Below are positions 59,150 to 64,000 of a DNA stretch of 64,000 nt, piece after piece. The position numbers and the translations under genes are program-made. Within the stretch, counting starts at the first letter, position 1; each line of letters starts with the position of its first letter. The notes under the pieces are model-generated. The model was not told the origin of the DNA and made no database searches. It saw only the letters and a list, made by a program, of their open reading frames with translations. The stretch is taken from NCBI GenBank assembly GCA_033398695.1, contig CM065804.1, positions 53,413,501 to 53,477,500 of the forward strand, written 5' to 3'. The DNA is from Orobanche coerulescens. Its lineage: Eukaryota > Streptophyta > Magnoliopsida > Lamiales > Orobanchaceae.

Positions 59150-60803
59150 TGAAGTTCGTTCTTTCATTTCACTTCAGCACCTCACTTTTATTTTCGTCTC
59201 CAAACACTGAGAGAGAGAGAGAGAGTTAGCTCTCCTAAGTCGGTTTTGAGCTCGAGGACTTGGATTTGAGGCTTGGATATGGAGCTATGGTTGATTCTTG
59301 AAGTAATTGCTAGTGTTTTTCATCTTCTAAGAGGTAAGTTGGAAAATCCTTCATTTCATTTTGGATTTTTGATGTTGTTATTGATGAATGATTTGTATGA
59401 AGATGATTAAGGGCTTGTTGTTACGATTCTTGAGGATATATGAGGTGTTTGTTGAAGGAAGATGATGATATGTTGGTTTATATCTTGAATATGTTAATTA
59501 TGATTATGAAATCATAGAGTTCTTGATGTTCTTGGTATTGTTGTTGCGATTTTTGACGTTAGGAAGATCGTATGTTGAAGAACATGATGATATACACCTT
59601 GAATTAGGATTAGGGATTGTTTAGATGTTAGAAAACATCGGATTACGTTGTTTTAGTGGCTATGAACAAGGTTTTGAGTCATTTAGTGTTCTTGAGGAAC
59701 TTCTTGATGAAATTATCATAGCAAGACGATCGTATGTTGAATTATCGGTATTTTTAGATATGAAGATCGAATGTTCGTTGATTGTAGTGGTATAATTCGT
59801 ATGTTCTTGATGAAATATGAATCAAGATATCAACTTGGAATCCGGAAAGATTGTGATTGTTCGTCAAATAAGATTTCCTTTACGTTCGTACCCGTAATCG
59901 CATTGTGGTTGTGAATTCATAATTGTTTGAATTGGGTTATTCGGACTCGTGTTTAATTGGGATAATATGGAACGTTTGGGTTTATTGATCGGTTGTAGTA
60001 ATCGTTAAGTATGATCATCGAGTTGCGGTTTATATTATAGATATGAATTCGTATTTGTTGAGTTGGATTGTTTGGTTTTGTGTACGATCGAGATATCGTT
60101 GAATCGTTGAGTTGATTGGTTGGTCGCATCGATTGTTGATTGTTATCGAATATGTGTTAATTGGTTACTTCAATAGGTTGAGATTATTGATCAATGATTA
60201 GAACCTCGCTTGCGGTCCTGATCGGGAACGTTCGTGAATCGCTTTGGCCGGGAGCCGAGGAGCTTGTAATCAACGACGAGAAATTTGTAGCGGCTTCATC
60301 ATCGTCGTATCAGTATCGAGGCAAGTTATTACTTGCTCAGTTATAATGTTTAATGAATGGTTTCAGTTTCATTTCGTTTATAATGCATATAACAATGATT
60401 ATATGTTGTCATTCCGATTCTGGGAGTTAAATCATAATGTATATGATTTATTTCGGTTATTGGCATATTCGGGTATCGAGGTTACTTTATGGTAAAGAAG
60501 AGGATATGAGTATCTGTAGTCCATGGTATGTTTGGATCGCCGAGCATTGCGGATAATCGTCGGTGATGGTTTGATATCGAGATTTATCCCGAAGGACTCG
60601 GGGCAAGTATCTTATATCGATTCAGTTAGAGTTAGTGATTTGATCATGCATATTGTCATTCATGTTGTCGAACATGAGGTCGTCTTAGTTGATTTGTCAT
60701 ATTCTCGTTCATGTTGCGTTGTTCATGTTGATGAACATATTGTTTTGCATATGTGTATGCATATTGTGTTGTTTATGTTGTGTTGATCCGATGGGGTCGC
60801 GCG

Positions 60804-61110
60804 ATCTATGCTGAGGGCGCTGGATCGGATGTCCACCTTGTGTTGGTCCGACGGGATCATCTTGGGATCTATGCTGAGGGCGCTGGATCATTGGACGGGT
60901 TTTTCCACCTCGTGTTGGTCCGATGGGATCATCTTGGGATCTATGCTGAGGGCGCTGGATCATTGGAATACCCACGTTGTGTTGATGGAATCATGTGGAT
61001 TCTTATCATTGATGTTATCATGTGTTGTTTCGCATATGTATATTATTGGTTATCCACCTCGTGTTGATCTAGTAGGATCATCTTGGGACCTATGCTGAGG
61101 GCGATGGGTC
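60804..61110 (+). repeat. Tandem block shared with E LTR
   Basis: Four units with ctatgctgagggcgctggat and gttggtccgatgggatcatc. The unit is the reverse complement of the tandem block in E's LTRs (16310-16480 and 23690-23860). It is therefore in the same orientation relative to each element's transcription. This is the main patch of similarity I see between the E and G LTRs. Confidence 0.82.
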
Positions 61111-62103
61111 ATGGGATTTCCATTGAGTATACACTGTTGATATTGTTTTGAGCATATTAACGTGGTCATATGAGTATGCATTTGTAGGTCTTGTGTTAGG
61201 ACCGTGTCCGTATTGCATTGTTCTGATCTCGGATTAGACTGATATGATATGATTGTCGTGGCACATCATATCTCGAGGTATGTTCCGTATTTCCTTTGGT
61301 ATTTGTCTTTTGATGGACAATCGGTTATCGTCTTGGGATTTGATGATGTTATTCGATGGATCGTATTGGTCAGAACTGGTATATTTCCGTATCGTGAGTT
61401 GATGATGATAGTTTGAGAATCTTGAGTATTGTTTGAGGTACAATACAGATATTAGGTTCGAGTTTATTGGTTAATCAAGTACGAGATGTGAAATGTGATA
61501 ATGGTTATTCTGATGAGAATGACTTGAGTAAGTAAAGTTATGGCGGTAAGATTACGTTGGTCGTATTCTTATGTTGTATTCTCATTGGTATGTAATTATT
61601 AATGTGATGTGACGGTTATCATTGTTGGACTTTATGGCTGACCCCGTCGTGGGATTTCTTTTTAGGTTCTCGGAGTATCGAGCTTGTAGCGGTCGTGAAG
61701 AGATGAGCTTCCCGGAGGATACTGGCTAGGACATGTTTTGTGCATTGAGTTTCTTGATTGGTTCTTGTATTCCGCTGCTAGAGTATATTTATGGTTGGTC
61801 TTTTTTCGCTGCGTGAGTATTTTGAAATGCTCTTTTGGTATCTGGTAGATGAGGTTACTTTGAAAATCGTTTTTATAAACCTTTGAGTGTCGGTTGTTTG
61901 GCCTTGCGATTTCAAATGAGTTTTTACTACGGTTTTCGATAAATGGATTTTATAAGTCTTTGTGCATTCTTTTAAGATAGTACCGTTGTTGGCCACTTGG
62001 GCATTTGTAAATGTTTGCGAAAAATTCTTTTAGCCTTGTGGGTTCCATCTCGGGGCCCACGGTGCTGTAATATTTCCGGTTAAATCTGGGGTGTTACAGA
62101 TTA

Positions 62104-62115
62104 TGGTATCGGAGC
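62104..62115 (+). other. Primer binding site of G
   Basis: tggtatcggagc, the tRNA-Met site with one change (A to G), five bases after the LTR end at 62098. Confidence 0.85.
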
Positions 62116-64000
62116 TTAGGTTGAGAAAACCTAGGCATTTAGGTCGAGTTGAGTCGTGTTTTTGTCGCGTCATTAGAGTTGTCGATTGACAAATATTGGA
62201 GTCGTGAGTTTTTTGTTGTTCACTCGGACTTGTGCGTTATGTGATTTACCAGTGTGGTACTGGGTTGTCATAAACTTTTCCAAATGGTATTAACGTATTT
62301 CTTCAGATAGAAATGTGTCGTGTCCTCGAGTTGAACTGGTTTTGCGAAATGCGTGTTTTGAAAATATCTTTGTCGAGTATTTTCTTGAGTATGTGCCAGT
62401 ATCACGGGGAATCGTCGGCTTCACGATCTGTAAGTATTTGGATTTTCGAATTTCATTGAGATTTACTGTCGTTCTAAATTGATATGCTTTGAGATTCGGA
62501 AGAATATTTTGTGTTATGTTATGAGATAACAGAACACAGTAGTTGGGACAGGATTGATGATCTTGAGAAGTTATGATTTTTGAAATTGGTTAAATTTTGG
62601 AACGTAGTTGTACATTTGGGAGAAATGTTGGGGATGGTTGAGAAGAACATGTAGTCATGTTAGTTCATATATGAATTGTTTTGAGCATTTGAAAATGATA
62701 CTTTTCAAAATGAATGTTTCACGAATGTTTTACGGAAAATGGTTTTGTGCCGAGACCCAAGTGATTTTAAAATAGTTTTACAACTCAGGACTTGGGGTCC
62801 GAAAAGGGTTGTCTACTTTTTAAAACTTCTTGTAATACGGAATGAGATTCGGGCTGAGACCCTAATGTTTCAAAAGGCTTTTCTGTATTCTAAAACTCAT
62901 GAGATTGTAAAACACTTTACTAATCGTTTATGCATTTTATTTCTACCTTTCGGGGTTTTGATTTAATTGTCCAAATGAGACTTCTCGGGTAGTCTTTCGC
63001 TGTGTTTGATTTGTTAATTATTCCATGTTTTGTCATAGCAAAATTGAGGTGATCCAGGATGGGATAATGGTTGACATTGCGAGTCATGTGTGGAAAAGGA
63101 GTTTTAATCGGAGTGTATACATTGAGATTTTGGATTCTATCGTGTAGTTTTCCGACCAAATGTCAATGGAATTTGGTGACAAGCCGAACTGGTATACGGG
63201 AGTATGGTTGTGGTCAATCATTTGCATGATTCCATTTTATTTAAATGTATGTTTTCGAAAAGAATTTTCGTCGAGAACTTGATGTAAACAAATCGATTTA
63301 ATTTTTTCGAAAATTGATTTCGTAATCCTGCGAGAATTTATGTTTTGACTTTGGAATATTTGAAAGAACTTTCGAAAACTGTCTTCGTAACAAGAGTATA
63401 CGATTTCAAAATGGTTTCGAAAATGTAATTGATGTACATACGCATCTAGTGCATAATGCATGTCGTGGTGAAGTTCTGAGTGGGACTTACAAACTGGATA
63501 ACGCACTAATGGTACTATGAAAAGAGATTTGAACTTTAGTATGGCAGTTTGATTATATTGGGATGATCGATTGATTTATCAGATAAGAGAAATATGCTGC
63601 GGGATGTAGATTCGGTACAGAATATGATCTTGGAACTTTGGATTTTGGGAAACTGGAGCATACGTGCTATGTGGCCCTGATGATGTGGTGGTAGCGTGTT
63701 TTGATATTGTGATTTCTGAATGATTCATTTGAAAGTATAGATTGGCGGATGGTGACTCCATACTGGTCGTTTTGGATATTGAGTAGTCGTTCCCACCCCA
63801 TGTATGATTTGGTATGTTCGCCGATTTGCGATTGGTTGTTCGTATGCCGAGGGGTATGTTCTCCAATAGGATATGATTATTGAGATCCACTGTATGTGAT
63901 TGGCGTGTCGTTTTGAGAACTTTATTTGTTTATATATCAATTTTTGTAGTTCTGTTAATCTGAATCTGAAGGAACTTCATGAGCCTAGTCCTCTAGGAAT
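62116..64000 (+). other. Element G interior start, no gene seen
   Basis: 1.9 kb of interior without a Gag start or zinc knuckle. It contains repeated phrases around gagaccc and ggtccgaaaagg (62750-62870) that have counterparts in F's interior (about 54560-54650, inverted). Probably a LARD-type interior like F, but the element continues beyond the window, so coding sequence further on cannot be excluded. Confidence 0.6.

Larger units (their letters stand above)
58560..62098 (+). repeat. Element G 5' LTR, second piece
   Basis: Continues G's LTR after F. Contains the palindrome-array promoter (58741-59149), a GA microsatellite at about 59209-59225, a tandem block at 60804-61110, and ends ggggtgttaca. 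No credible gene within. Confidence 0.85.
49754..64000 (+). mobile_element. Element G: plus-strand LTR element, runs off window
   Basis: 5' LTR starts tgtaatatccgg at 49754 and continues at 58560 after the F insertion. It ends in ggtgttaca at 62098, followed by a tRNA-Met-like primer site. Interior 62116-64000 shows no gag. Its first bases (gagcttaggttgagaaaacc) match the start of F's interior, so G and F are related. The LTR excluding F is about 3.66 kb. Confidence 0.85.

Noticed and set aside
60753..61098. Overlapping 96-104 codon frames
   Set aside because: Tandem repeat inside G's LTR, shared with E's LTR on the opposite strand; no domain.

Overview
The window is plant nuclear DNA, most likely from a eudicot with a large, repeat-rich genome. 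I find no independent host gene. Essentially all 64 kb is one nested stack of long terminal repeat (LTR) retrotransposons plus one CACTA DNA transposon. Host-derived sequence survives only as captured fragments inside transposable elements: a LONELY GUY (LOG) cytokinin-activation gene and one exon of ArgJ. Dating by nesting, the order is A (outermost), then C inside A, then B and G inside C, then the CACTA, E and D inside B, and F inside G.

Layout. 1-467 is the end of an F-family LTR. 468-8067 is element A (plus strand): 5' LTR, a gag-only interior, and a 3' LTR cut at 8067 by element C. 8068-49753 is element C (minus strand), a tRNA-Asp-primed Athila/Tat-like element with gag, protease and a second ORF but no reverse transcriptase or integrase. 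Its second ORF is split by element B (plus strand, 11380-44805, target site duplication cgtct), another tRNA-Asp-primed gag-protease element, which carries the LOG gene where polymerase domains would normally lie. B's 5' LTR was hit by a 3.1 kb CACTA transposon (12676-15774, duplication tct) and by E (15837-27463), a tandem one-and-a-half copy chromovirus. B's gag was hit by D (28203-38635, duplication cgata), a Tekay/Del-like chromovirus with a complete uninterrupted protease-RT-RNase H-integrase ORF. Element G (plus strand) starts at 49754 inside C's 5' LTR and runs off the window. G's 5' LTR is split by F (49880-58554, duplication caatt), a non-coding element with long, nearly identical LTRs.

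How the parts relate. Only D shows a near-intact polymerase. A, B, C, F and probably G lack it, so they must have moved using enzymes supplied by others. Six families (A, B, C, E, F, G) share one promoter layout: an array of short, CpG-containing, mostly palindromic motifs just upstream of the TATA box. The motif differs by family. Premature stops in several elements are mostly TAG in place of CAG. Three such changes are shown directly by comparing the two E copies. This fits decay by deamination of methylated CHG cytosines.

The main point of interest is the LOG-type gene carried inside an LTR retrotransposon. It is intronless, has its own TATA box, and is full length apart from one in-frame TGA. 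Second are the ArgJ exon captured by the CACTA element and the recurrent palindrome-array promoters.
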